Below are positions 11,356 through 21,450 of a DNA stretch of 64,000 nucleotides, one piece after another; the first letter of the stretch is position 1; each line of letters opens with the position of its first letter. Where the stretch lies: contig NC_033631.1 in NCBI RefSeq assembly GCF_001540865.1, positions 1,540,553-1,604,552 of the forward strand. Reading direction: 5' to 3'. The stretch is from Ananas comosus. Lineage: Eukaryota > Streptophyta > Magnoliopsida > Poales > Bromeliaceae. The notes beneath the pieces are model-generated. The model made no database searches. It worked only from the letters and a program-made list of their open reading frames with translations, and was not told the DNA's origin. The position numbers and the translations under genes were made by a program.

Positions 11356-12025
11356 AATGGCCAAGGTTGGGCCTTTCTTGCGTTGTGCTACTTTAGACAG
11401 GCCCAACAATTGATACTTTGATTTCAAAGTTTGAACGCATCGTTTATTTTTACTGGTTCAGTTAATCCATTTTCTGTAATTTACACAATTAGAAATTTAC
11501 TAAAGTAAGCAGTTAACTTAAACTTTGAATTCAAAGTGACTATTATCTGATTCAAATCAAGCAACTTGAAAGATTAGATAGTTAAATCAAAATTTGAAAG
11601 GTCGGGTAGTCAGTTCAAAATAATCCATAATTCAAATAAGTTTTATACGTTTTTATCTATATTGTAAATATATATTTTTTTTTACGTTGTCTTCAACTGC
11701 ATGCATTATTATCTACATTGTGTTTTTAATCACATCGAACCAAACGACCCATAATATATACCAACAGAGTACAAATACATATAGGAAGCAACAAACCAAA
11801 CGGCCCCTAATACCAGCAAATTACAAATACATGTAGCAAGAACCAAACTAAAAGCAGAAATACATCTCGTACAGGGCAAGCCAAAACGAGCATAACACAA
11901 CTAAAAGGATTTGGCATAAATCGACTCTAAAATCCTTTTACGTACTCTAAAAGGTTGACCTGATAGTGAACACTAGTGGAAAATAGGTTTTAACACATCA
12001 CCAAGCAAGACAAAAGCATATTATT
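11356..12025. repeat. Paralogous block P, copy 2 (empty site)
   Basis: Same sequence family as 3,266-4,460 but lacking the miniature CACTA insertion: it reads ACATGTAGCAAGAACC where the other copy has ACATGTAACAA, the element, then CAAGCACC. It therefore serves as the empty-site control for that insertion. Confidence 0.75.
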
Positions 12026-12059
12026 TTTGAACGAAACACACATCACCATGCAAGACACA

Positions 12060-12385
12060 AAACACAACGAACATCAGCTGAAGGATGGGAATAGATGTCT
12101 TCCTTTCCTCAGCATGAAGCATGCTGCCTTTCTCACGACTTCCTGATCATTACAAAAAATAAAAGTTTAGGGTTTGTTGGGAAGAGTTTCAGGTCATGTA
12201 AATACGTTTCGAGGGTTGTTTTGTACCTGCTTTTTTTTTTATTTGTCCTTAGGTTTGTTCTTATCCGGAGTTTTGTCGTTATTTGGTTTTTCGTTCTTCA
12301 AGTTTGTTGCCTTCTTCCTGTTGCCAAATTTATCAGCTTAATGAATAAAACAATAACATGCTAACTTCCTCTCAAAAAATAAAAT
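12060..12385 (+). other. Possible LINE 3' tail
   Basis: Weakly supported. The stretch reads like the 3' end of a plant L1-type element, with TTGTTGCCTTCTTCC, AATGAATAAAACAATAACATG and then an A-rich end (CTCAAAAAATAAAATTAC). No reverse transcriptase sequence remains and no target-site duplication was seen. Confidence 0.3.
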
Positions 12386-12463
12386 TACAAAAATAAAAGC
12401 TTGTACGTACTCAGGTTAATTTGCTCCAAGGAGGGGGAAAATAGCCTAGAGTACCAAAAATAA

Positions 12464-12465
<2 letters not shown>

Positions 12466-12518
<53 letters not shown>
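12466..12518. repeat. (TA)n microsatellite
   Basis: TA dinucleotide run directly upstream of the truncated M1 element, matching the arrangement at 319-372. Confidence 0.95.
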
Positions 12519-12523
<5 letters not shown>

Positions 12524-12524
12524 G

Positions 12525-12612
12525 CTGGAATACTATTAATAGCACCAATGACTTGGTGCTATTAAGTTTTCTGCCATTGGATTAAAATATGTGCGGTTAG
12601 GATGATATGAGT
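12525..12612 (+). repeat. MITE family M1, copy 3 (truncated at gap)
   Basis: Shares AGCACCAATGACTTGGTGCT and TGCCATTGGATTAA with copy 1 but stops at GATGATATGAGT, where a single n (12,613) joins unrelated sequence. The truncation is probably an assembly join rather than a biological breakpoint. Confidence 0.6.
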
Positions 12613-12613
12613 N

Positions 12614-13117
12614 AAATACCCCCACGTGGTTTCACTTTTTCTCACGTTAGTACCCTGTGATTTAAAGTGTATCAAATTAGTACTCTGTGGTTCTTCTCTT
12701 TTTATTATCCATTTCACTAATTTTTTTCGTTAAATCAGTAACAAAGTTAAAATTAAACGGTACTAAAGTGAATATTCGATAAACCTAGGTATAGTATCTG
12801 AAGTTTTTTGTATATTACTTAACGAAATATTAACGGAGGAAAAAAAAAATAGTGACAAAGTTAAAACTAAAGGGTACTAATGTAAATATTCGATAAATTT
12901 AGGTAGGTTATTTGAAATTTTTTGTATATAATTTAACAAAATATTAACAGTGGAGCCGGCGAAAAGAGAAAAATGAAACCACAGAGTACTAAATTGATAC
13001 ACTTTACATGGTACTAACGTGAGAAAGTGCGAAACCACATGATACCAAATTAATATACTTCAACCTATAGGGTACTAAAGTAAAAAGCGCAAAACCACAG
13101 GGGCGGTATTTGAAATT
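12614..13117. mobile_element. Foldback MITE
   Basis: Left end AAATACCCCCACGTGGTTTC; the right end in reverse complement reads AAATACCGCCCCTGTGGTTT. Both are followed by an inverted TTTCTCACGTTAGTACC motif. About 500 bp, non-coding, with extended inverted symmetry. The left edge abuts an assembly join, so any target-site duplication is lost. An AT microsatellite (13,125-13,171) follows. Confidence 0.6.
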
Positions 13118-13124
13118 TTTCATA

Positions 13125-13178
<54 letters not shown>

Positions 13179-13311
13179 TTTTAGGCCATTACAGGGTCCT
13201 GTTTTGTCATCAAATTTTAAAATGATCTCCTCTACCTACAAGGCCATTTATTTATTTTATCATAAGAAAATGACTTAGTGGTCATATTTTACTGCACCAT
13301 TCTCTACCGAA

Positions 13312-13586
13312 TAAATTGCACTATTACCCCCTAAACTTTTGACGAAGTTTTATTTTACCCTCAAGCTTCTAAAATAGACATTTAACACTCTAAACTCTAA
13401 TATTTTATTCATGTTACCCTTCCGTCGGTTTACCATCAAGCTCCGTTAATCAAAAATTGACAAAAGGAGTAATATGAATGAAATATTAGAGTTTAAGATG
13501 TTAAATGCCTATTTTATAAATTTGGGGGGTAAAGTGAAACTCCACCAAAAGTTTAGGAGGGTAACAATATAATTTAGCCTATTTTT
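13312..13586. mobile_element. Foldback MITE family F, copy 1
   Basis: An almost self-complementary element of about 275 bp: the left end contains TACCCCCTAAACTTTTG and the right end its inverted counterpart CCAAAAGTTTAGGAGGGTAA, with further mirrored motifs (TCTAAAATAGACATTTAA; CTCTAATATTTTATTCATG). Non-coding. A second copy lies at about 14,185-15,548. The sequence from 13,590 to 14,180 holds nothing I can name. Confidence 0.65.
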
Positions 13587-14249
13587 TTTTAAAAAAAATA
13601 AACCATAGCACAAATTACCCTATATTTTATTGTATAAAAGAAAAGAAAAATAAATTAGGGTGGCTTAAAAATAAGAAAAGAGAGACACTAACTAGCTAGC
13701 TACAATGTTCGAATACACTACTCTCCCGATGTACTTGCTAATATAGTTGATTTTACAATAAGTATCTTCACTCGAATATAGAAATTTTAATTTTTAGTTA
13801 ATTCCCTATAGTACTCATCATTTCTCGCCTGTATCTCTAGAGGCATTGTTTTAGTGAATGCACTTACTCTCTATGAAATTATGCAACGTAATTTTATTAT
13901 AATCTAAAATCAAAATTTTATATATCTTTTTAACCAATTAGAAATTTTGATTATAAAAATATAATATTATTTTATAATAAATTAAAATTTTTTAAATAAA
14001 ATTAGTGATATTAGATTAAGAGATGCTGAATATCATCTCATCCTTCGGATATCAATGGCACACGCTGTGTAGGCGATCTAATCCATTTATTTTATTTTTA
14101 TTTTTTTAATATTTTTCTTGAAACTATCCTATTAATATAAGCAAATGTTTTTTTTGTAAAATTTTTTTTTTCAACAACCAAATATTTCTATTGCCCTCTA
14201 AACTTTTAGTAGAGTTCCACTTTACCCGCTGTGTAGAGTTCCACTTTAT

Positions 14250-14842
14250 AATATATTAGTTTAAATTCAAACTGAAAATTAAATATTAAAAATTTACGTC
14301 AAAATTTTAAAATAATGTCAAAATTTAAATATATATTTTTAAAAAATTAAAATTTGAAATTGAATGGATAATTCAAAATACAAAACTAAATTTCAATTTA
14401 TTCAAATTTAAACTTAAAATTATAATTTAAATTTCAATTTGAAGGCATAAATTTAATTTAAATTTTAGATAAAATTTGAATAAAACTTTATATTTTAATT
14501 TAAATTTAAATTTATAAATTAGATTCAAAATGCTTAATTGAATTTTAATTTTTAATTTAAGTTCAAATGAAAAAGAAAATTTATAAATATAATTTTTAAA
14601 CTTAAATTTATGTTTTAATTAAAAAATAAGCTTAAAAAAGTTAAATTTAATCCGAATAATTCATTCTGCTCGGATTCAATTTTCAATCTGGCTTTTTAGG
14701 TCGAATTGAGAAAAAGGGTAAATGGGGGGATTCCTATTCACCTAGGAATCGGAATGGAAATCCCGCATACCAAACACGAACAAACGATTCGTCCATTCTG
14801 ATTCCGATTTCAAGGTGAAAAATGGGCGAACCAAACACGCCC
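14250..14842 (-). mobile_element. GTGTTTGG-type MITE, reverse copy
   Basis: Ends GAACCAAACACGCCC and carries the ATTCCGATTTC and GATTCCTATTC motifs also found at 49,677-50,397 and 60,687-61,421, in opposite orientation. The AT-rich interior matches too. The left boundary is approximate. Confidence 0.55.
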
Positions 14843-15017
14843 TAAACTCTAATATTTCATTCATGTTACCCCTTTCATCAATTTTCGGCTAACGGAGTTT
14901 GACGGAAAACTGGCCAAATGGGTAATACGAATGAAATATTAGAGTTTAGAATATTAAATGTCTATTTTAGAAGTTTGGGAGTAAAGTGAAACTTCGCCAA
15001 AAGTTTAGAAGGTAACG

Positions 15018-15530
15018 CACTACAACAAAAACGGTTTATAGCGACACTTTTAAATGTCGGTATAGGTAAAAAAAAGTGCTGCTAGCTAAATTACCGACAC
15101 TTTAAAAAGTGTTGTTATATGTGGGGTCGCTAGGTATATAGTGACAGTTAAAGAGTGTCGCTATAACCTAAAAAGAGTGCTGCTAATTTACCAACACTTA
15201 TTTAAGCATTTAGCAACCGTCGGAACTATATCACGTTGGCTGCGGTGGCGGAGGAGGAGAAGAGGGAAAGGCTCTTCGTCTAGAATTTCAGTGGATTGAG
15301 TGAGGGGAGAAGGGAAGATGGTAATCGAATTTTTTTTTTTTTTTCTTTTCTGTTTGTAATCGGGCTGAATGGGCTGGGTGAGGTGGGTTGAGTAGAATAA
15401 TATTTTATTTTTTGTTGGATTGGGTTTTATATTTAGGCATTAATAGATTTTTTTTAAGTTTTGGCATAAATGGACACTTACACAAAAATGTTTCGAACAT
15501 GTGTTTCTATAACCTAATTTTGTTGTAGTG
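15018..15530 (+). mobile_element. Miniature CACTA element, copy 2
   Basis: A 513-bp element starting CACTACAACAAAAACGG and ending CCTAATTTTGTTGTAGTG, with 3-bp ACG duplications at 15,015-15,017 and 15,531-15,533. Subterminal repeats of the AGTGTCGCTATAACC type are present in both orientations. Internal GC-rich sequence around 15,230-15,320 is shared in reverse with copy 1. No transposase. Confidence 0.92.
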
Positions 15531-15719
15531 ACGGTACAATTTACTCCTATATATGATCGAATTATTCTCCTTATAAATCAATTGCCACATGACTTCTAAT
15601 AAACAAAAGAGAGATATACTAAACAAGATATTCACATATTCAAACTTATTCAGTATATCACTTTTGCACTCAAGGACTCACAACAATTTGTAAATAAAGA
15701 GTAGATCATTAATTACCTA

Positions 15720-15975
15720 CAAGAGCACAGTGTATACGTACCGTTCTTCAGACGAATCCGGTTTGTTGTCACCTTGAGCTTGGTTTTCAGAACGGGGAGT
15801 GGATGAATTGGCGGGATGAAGCTTCGAAGAAGTGGTTGGAGTTGTGCGTGAGGTTGAGTTGGCTACAGTCATGGATGATGAGGCCAGGGTTGATAGAGTG
15901 GACAAGCATGCGGTAGATGAGGAAGAGACAAGCAAGGAAGCGACGGCAGCGGACGAGGATGTCACTTCAGCTGGA
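15720..15975 (-). CDS. Candidate terminal exon, Ser/Thr-rich, unidentified
   Basis: An open minus-strand stretch that follows a good splice-acceptor context (TTTCATCCAG at about 15,977) and ends in a stop near 15,717. The peptide is Ser/Thr/Ala-rich (VTSSSAAVASLLVSSSS, STLASSSMTVANSTSR), then Asn/Gln/Asp-containing. There is no domain and the composition is low complexity. It could be the tail of a real gene or of a transposon protein, or chance. No upstream exon was recognised. Confidence 0.25.
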
Positions 15976-16142
15976 TGAAAGCAGAAATCTCAACTAAATC
16001 AGTAATAAAGTCTCCAGAAATCCTACTAAAATTTCTTAAGAGAAGTTTTTTATTTTTATTTTGAAGAATTGGAAGGTATGTTTGATGTTGAGGATTCAAG
16101 CAGTAATAGGTAAAAGAGAACCATTGCCACCGCAAATATTAT

Positions 16143-16252
16143 CACTACAACAATTTATATATAAATTGAATCGCGAGTTTTACTGTGGCCGACGTGGCCG
16201 CTTCTCCGCACTCGCGAGGAAGAGAGGAAGAGAGAAAGGGAAAAGAGAGAGA
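16143..16252 (+). other. CACTA-like terminus cut off at an assembly join
   Basis: CACTACAACAATTTATATAT at 16,143 resembles the start of the miniature CACTA elements, but the sequence runs only to the single n at 16,253. The partner end is not seen. Confidence 0.3.
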
Positions 16253-16254
16253 NT

Positions 16255-16721
16255 TGTAACGACCCAGCCAACTAGCAATAATAACTTGTTGGGCCCAACC
16301 ACAGCCCAAAATGCTTAAGCCTAGTTATTATTACTAGTGTCTAAGTCACTTATAAACCCAATGACAACCCCATTCCCATCCGATGTGGGACTATTGGGGT
16401 GTCACAGACTCCCCCTGTTAAGGCCCTGACGTCCTCGTCAGTCCAATCACACACACAGCCCAAGATTACCAGGCGATGTGAGACTCGTCTCGCTAGCCCG
16501 TCAGCCAGACCCTGGCTCAGCCGAGACTCGCCACACATGTCCAGCTGGTGAACCGGCTCTGATACCAAATGTAACGACCCAGCCAACTAGCAATAATAAC
16601 TTGTTGGGCCCAACCACAGCCCAAAATGCTTAAGCCTAGTTATTATTATTAGTGTCTAAGTCATTTATAAACCCAATGACAACTCCATTCCCATCCGATG
16701 TGGGACTATTGGGGTGTCACA
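16255..16721 (-). mobile_element. TRIM (terminal-repeat retrotransposon in miniature), complete
   Basis: A 467-bp element on the minus strand with two 152-bp LTRs (16,255-16,406 and 16,570-16,721), TGTGACACCCC...CGTTACA in element orientation. Next to the downstream-coordinate LTR lies the primer-binding site TGGTATCAGAGC (seen on the plus strand as GCTCTGATACCA, 16,557-16,568), complementary to initiator tRNA-Met as in many plant elements. A polypurine tract (AGGGGGAGTC in element sense) precedes the other LTR. The 163-bp interior codes for nothing, so it must be mobilised in trans. The upstream flank is destroyed by the n at 16,253, so no target-site duplication can be read. Same family as the array at 42,179-43,096. 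Confidence 0.93.
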
Positions 16722-16879
16722 TGGATTGAATTGTTTTGCACCATTCAAAGCACCATTTATTCTTCTGTAGCCACAACTGAATCATAATGTGTAGGAATAA
16801 TGATTTAAGTTTGAGAGATTTTAAGAACAGTACAAAATTTTCAAATATCACACTATGAGGTTAATATTCCACGTATTAA

Positions 16880-17025
16880 TTTTTTTTTTTTTTTTGAGAG
16901 ACGCTACCCACTTCGTTTATTTCATTTAGAAATAAACTTAGCTAGAAATGTGAATCAACTAGGATTCGAACTTGGATCTCGGGTACCAACCACCAAACCC
17001 TTTGCTGCTTGCTCTAGGGACGGTC
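16880..17025 (-). mobile_element. tRNA-derived SINE-like element
   Basis: Read on the minus strand, the element has a pol III box-B-like AGTTCGAATCC (from plus-strand GGATTCGAACTT), a TGGTGGTTGG segment upstream where box A would lie, a body with TCTAGCTAAGTTTATTTC, and a terminal poly(A) of about 16 (plus-strand T run 16,879-16,895). That order is typical of plant SINEs. The exact family is not assigned and no target-site duplication was confirmed. Around it (16,722-16,878 and 17,026-17,629) nothing else was recognised. Confidence 0.5.
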
Positions 17026-17629
17026 GGTATGCTTGCTATGGTCTTTGAAACATAATTTTGGGTCATCAATGTGTTTTAGTTAGTGTGTGCATGTGGGCAT
17101 TTAGCAAGTACTCAGTAGTGTTATATCAAGAAAATGAAAAATTACTCAAAACAAGTGTTGAGTTTTCGTAGGCTATCTTTAACTTGGTTTTGCAGGCCTA
17201 TCATGTTCGATATTTAATCTATACTGACACAAAAGTTTTTGTCATGTTAGCTTCAATTGGAGGGTATTAACATTTAACAAGATTACTGTGCATTGCATGT
17301 AACCTTTAATCAAAACTGACCTTTGAATCACATGGTTTATCTACTTCGCGCGTGTTTCGAATGTTGTGGTACTTTTATTAATCCCCATATGAGTCATCCA
17401 CGTGGCAAGTTTTTCTTACCTTATAGCGTGGGACCTGCCTGTCAGCATTACGTACTTTTTTTTTATTGAAATATGTATATATATACAAACAGGAAGGGGG
17501 AAAAATAGAACAATTCAACAACATTATTCTACTTACTAAACTCGACCGGAAAAAAATAGCCCAAAAAAAAGGGCAATATATAGAAAAGTATAAATAAGGA
17601 AGCTAATTAACAAGGTAAAAATTATCACC

Positions 17630-17827
17630 TCATGTCCTTGATATGTGAAGATTATGATCAGAGATGATCAAGGTTGAGCTCGAGTAACTTTCCTCAAGAG
17701 CACTTTCATAAGCAGCAGTCATTCCAATATCTTCTTCCATAAAAGCACTTGTATATTTTGAAAGCTTTACAATTCTGCTTTTACATCTAATGTGAAATAT
17801 GATCATCCTCGATGCATTTTCTCTTCA
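17630..17827 (-). CDS. Candidate C-terminal exon of an unidentified gene
   Basis: About 65 open codons on the minus strand ending in TGA at 17,630-17,632, with a natural amino-acid mix: CKSRIVKLSKYTSAFMEED, then AAYESALEESYSSSTLIIS. An in-frame stop lies just upstream of a possible AG acceptor (about 17,828), as expected for an internal exon boundary. I do not recognise the protein and see no neighbouring exon, so this may be a gene relic. Confidence 0.25.
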
Positions 17828-18361
17828 CAGTACACATGCAAGAATTATAATTATTATCTTCAAACGTAGAAGTAGTATTTCAGCGTTCATATGCATTATG
17901 TTTGGTTAATGCTGACTTCTTATTGCCATGCTTCCTTGCTACCATTTTCTATATGCAATCTCACGCGCGCTCTTTTGCGCTGCTCATACTCGAGAGAGAG
18001 AGAAATCTCTAGAGCTATTTGGGTAATAAACGATCTTAGCATTTCTGGCGCTTCCTCGGTTATCCTGGTAATACTCCCGAATACAATTAAACCGTTGATT
18101 GTTGTTTGGTACAATTTCTGTCAAAAAAAAAAAATAAGTGTGTGAGAGAGAGAAAGCTTGTTAGAGATAGAGAGAGAGAGAGAGAGAGAGAGCCCAACAA
18201 GGGATAGTGAGGTGCTCTTCGTTCAAGATTTTTCTTTCTGTTGTAACGATATCGGAAGTTCCTTCGTAAAGGTTGTCTGTGTATCAATGGTTCGTTTCAT
18301 TCAAATAATTAAAAATAAGAATATACTGATCCTAATTTGTAGATATAAATTAAGTAGATAA

Positions 18362-18600
18362 CACTACAAGGAAATGGAGCTCTACCGACGTTTTTTTAGG
18401 GATGCTTCGTTTGAGCGTCGGCAAATCCCAATTTATCTCCTAAATTATCGATGCTTAGGGTAAGCGTCGACGAAATAAAATTTTAGGCGCTGAAATAATT
18501 AAGTGCCCGCGAAACGCTACGCCCGCGAAACGCCCGCATAGCGCGAAAACATAGCGCCAAAAGTGATAAAAAAAAAAAACCCTAAGCCTCATATTAGTTC
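18362..18600 (+). mobile_element. CACTA element, left terminus
   Basis: CACTACAAGGAAATGGAGC begins a terminus of the common plant CACTACAAG type, followed by subterminal direct and inverted copies of GCGTCGG and CCGACG (18,386, 18,415, 18,455). No convincing right terminus was found within 3 kb, so the extent is unknown. The TPR gene fragment starts just inside, which suggests, without proving, that the element captured it. Confidence 0.5.
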
Positions 18601-18659
18601 TATTTTCACATTTCCTCTGTCACTACATGCCTTTTTCCATTCCCACCTTCCTTCACAGG

Positions 18660-19870
18660 TGAAGAAGAAGGTGATCTCCCGCATCCATCGCTGCGCCCTC
18701 TCCCGCCTCTGCCGCCGCTCCCACTTCTCCGCCCAATCCCACCGCCAATTCGTCTAGGGCGCCCAGCTCCTCGCCCGCGCCCGCTCCTTCTCCATTTCCT
18801 CCGCCTCCACCTCCACCTCCGCCCTCGCCCACTCCGCCATCGCAGAGGCCGCTGCTGCCCTCGACGCTTGCGATGCCGCGCCCCACATCTTGAAGGCCCT
18901 CGCCCTCGACCTCTTCGGCCACCGCCTCCCCTTGCTCCGATCTCTCGACGCCGCCCTCTCCCACCAGCCACCAAATCCCTTTCCCCCAACGAGTGTGGCA
19001 ACGCCCTCTTCAAGTGCGCCTGGATCCAGCTCGCCCTCAACCACCAACGCTGCCTCGACGCAGCCCTCGCCGACCTCCTCGACACCGCGCGCAGGGCTTA
19101 TGGATGGAATGAGAAACTTGAATGAGCTTCTGGAGCTGGATGCAGAAGCTCTGATATGAAGTTTAGCTTCAGCAGGAATCTTCTGGTACTTACTAATTAA
19201 AAAACTTGTAGGGCTTTTCTAAAGAATCTACTCAAAGAGCATTGATTTCTATAGAAGGTCTATATAGGCCCCAAGTTTATGAGTCTGAGTTTTGAAACAT
19301 ATTGTGAATTAAAAGTAGTGACAGAGTCTGTCAACCTCCAGATTTTGAGAAATAGTATGTGCAGAATGAAGCAAAATAATAGTTATATCTTAAAATTTGC
19401 ATTCATTTACCCAAGTATCCTTCCGCTATTGAAAAACATGGTCGTATTAAAAAGGTAGTTGATACTAAATTTTAATAGGCCACACTCTTCTTTTGAAAAG
19501 ATAGGTGCTTAAATTATCTGGAAAGCATGAGAAGTAGGTGACATATTTAGGCCTTGTTTTGTTATGCATCAATTTTACATTTTTTTCCCCTTTTTTTTCT
19601 CTTTCACTTAATTCCATGCTTTGCGTAGTCTGATGACAGATTGTTTGCAATCTCTGCAACATTGGTGTTTGTTTTTTTTTTTTTAAGTAGTAGGAACAAT
19701 TATCTCTAAGGCCTTTGCCATCCTCGGCGAGTGCTACCAGCACAAGGGATCCGTCGAGGCTGCACGGTGCACCTTCGACCCTGCCATTTGGATTGACGCC
19801 TGCTTGGAATTGGCTCGGCAGGACCTACAGAGGCTATCCGGATCCAGAGGCAGAGACATGAGCAGCTGAG
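18660..19870 (+). pseudogene. TPR-protein gene fragment (two exon-like segments)
   Basis: GC-rich coding DNA of monocot style. Exon-like segment 1 (about 18,770-19,125) encodes [20 protein letters not shown] and then, in a different frame, [20 protein letters not shown] followed by [13 protein letters not shown]. Segment 2 (about 19,706-19,869) encodes FAILGECYQHKGSVEAARCT, followed by the IDACLELARQDLQRL end of a helix pair. These read as successive tetratricopeptide-like helices, a protein-binding scaffold. A frameshift near 18,970, an in-frame stop near 18,757 and the absence of further exons make it a broken copy. The roughly 560 bp between the segments looks like a retained intron. GC-rich minus-strand frames here are shadows. 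Confidence 0.5.
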
Positions 19871-20193
19871 TAAGGGTTTTCTTCCCCTGTCCCTCTCCGT
19901 CTTTCTTGTTTTTGTTCCATTTCGTGTAGGGTTTTTGAAAGTTGGATTGTTCAATTTCTCTTTCGATTTCTTTACAGGACAAGAAGGCTCCATAGCTCAA
20001 GCTCTCTCTTCGATCTCATTATTGAGGACATGAGATCCGGTCCATCCATAGTTCGAATACCAGTCCCTTGCTGAACCCAGCCTCTTCTTACAGGAATTTC
20101 CATTGATAACTTGTGATGCTGCATTTACTCCCTCAACTGCCAAAGTTGTTCTTGGTACGTAGATTGAGACATTGGATTGCAAACTATTACTGT

Positions 20194-20634
20194 AAAACTC
20201 ATAACGAGTTTCGGATCCGATCCATACCGCGGGGGGCTCCGCCCCCCGCACCCCCTGGCGAATGTCAGTGGTGGGCTACGGGCTCGGGCCTGTCGGCCCG
20301 AGNNNNNNNNNNNNNNNNNNNNNNNNNNNNNNNNNNNNNNNNNNNNNNNNNNNNNNNNNNNNNNNNNNNNNNACAGATTTACGTGGAAAATCCTTTGCAG
20401 GGAAAAACCACGGGCGAGGGAGGAGAGAACTTCACTATGGAACGAAAAAGGGAATACAAAGTTCTTCAGGTTACAACCAACCACGATCACACGCCTCTAG
20501 GGCATAAACGATAAACGAAAAAGGAAAACTCATAACGGGTTTCGGATCCGATCCGTACCGCGGGGGGCGGAGCCCCCCGCACCCCCTGGCGAATGTCAGT
20601 GGTGGGCTACGGGCTCGGGCCTGTCGGCCCGAGC
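20194..20634. repeat. Repeat pair with GC hairpins flanking an N gap
   Basis: A segment starting AAAACTCATAACGAGTTTCG at 20,194 recurs at 20,524. Each copy carries a GC stem (GCGGGGGGC...GCCCCCCGC) and a second stem (CTCGGGCC TGTC GGCCCGAG). Between them lie 70 N (20,303-20,372) and unique sequence including ACGTGGAAAATCC and AACCACGGGCG, a motif common near plant LTR retrotransposon 5' leaders. This could be two LTR ends or a direct duplication; boundaries are unclear. Confidence 0.5.
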
Positions 20635-20759
20635 CCTCCGCTACCCACCACAGACATTCATTTTTCCTCCATATTTTTCTTTTTCAATTTGGTCGCACCG
20701 CGAAACAGTCGGCGAATCAAAAATCCGAACTTGAGTCGAATATTAATTTCGAGTCACAT

Positions 20760-21450
20760 CTAACAATATGCTCCAAAATTTTTTTTGGTTTCTAAAACAT
20801 CTTTGCTTCTTTTTTGCGTAAAATATTTAGATAGAACAAACTCTGAAAAAATGAAGTCTAATAGAATTTGTTGGACTGATCTAACGGTTTGTATGGTCTT
20901 AGATGCTTGACGTTTGTTAGCAGATGCCCATAGCAGAATTCTTATGAACTCCCACACAAGGTTAATTGCTTGATTGAATCTTCCATCATTTGTCATTCAA
21001 CCTTAGCAAGTTGTAGGTACTGATTGTAGAAATTTTTGTGTTGTTCTACCAACTCATTAGCCACCACTTTGTTAGGAAAGAGCTTAATTGAATTAATATG
21101 CTTGAAGTTCTTTTTCCGTCGTTTAACAATGTACTTTGATAGAATTTTAACCACACCTTGATAATTTAGCACCGAGAGCACATGCCTACCTGAAATACCT
21201 TGAATTGAAAATAGCAACAAAATATAGCTAAATTCAAACTCATTTTCACTGTAAAGAACCTCATAGCTCTTTTGCTATAAGGCTAAACCATCTTTCACTC
21301 TTGTATGGTCTATTACCTCAAAGAAGGATACTAATCCATCAACTTTCACTAGCGAAGGGGTGCAATAGGTCAAAATCTTGATCTCTTCTTGGAATGTTAA
21401 ACATTTCCAATATTGTGTAAACCTTGCATAATTGCTGTTTCATGTAAAAT
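20760..21450 (-). pseudogene. FAR1/FHY3-related (FRS) protein relic, SWIM region
   Basis: The minus strand encodes YWKCLTFQEEIKIL, then KSYEVLYSENEFEFSY, then GISGRHVLSVL with SKYIVKRRKKNFK, in the order and spacing of the C-terminal part of FAR1-related sequences, which derive from Mutator-like transposases. The family has a SWIM zinc finger (CxC...CxH). Here the histidine of GRH remains but the three cysteines are not present. A stop interrupts the frame before KSYEV, and further downstream sequence (NQAINLVWEFIRIL) follows another stop. It is therefore a non-functional fragment. No MULE termini were identified nearby. Confidence 0.55.

Larger units (their letters stand above)
14185..15548. 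mobile_element. Foldback MITE family F, copy 2, twice interrupted
   Basis: Shows the same inverted ends as copy 1 (CTCTAAACTTTTAGTAGAG on the left, GCCAAAAGTTTAGAAGGTAA on the right). It is split first by a GTGTTTGG-type MITE (about 14,250-14,842) and then, inside its right terminus, by a miniature CACTA at 15,018-15,530. The final GGTACAATTTACT corresponds to the AACAATATAATTTAGC end of copy 1. Confidence 0.55.

Noticed and set aside
16960..17000. tRNA gene
   Set aside because: A box-B-like sequence is present, but no cloverleaf or anticodon arm could be formed and a poly(A) tail follows, so it was called a SINE.
18606..19085. Minus-strand Arg/Gly-rich frames opposite the TPR fragment
   Set aside because: Shadow of the GC-rich plus-strand coding sequence, whose peptide has recognisable TPR helices.
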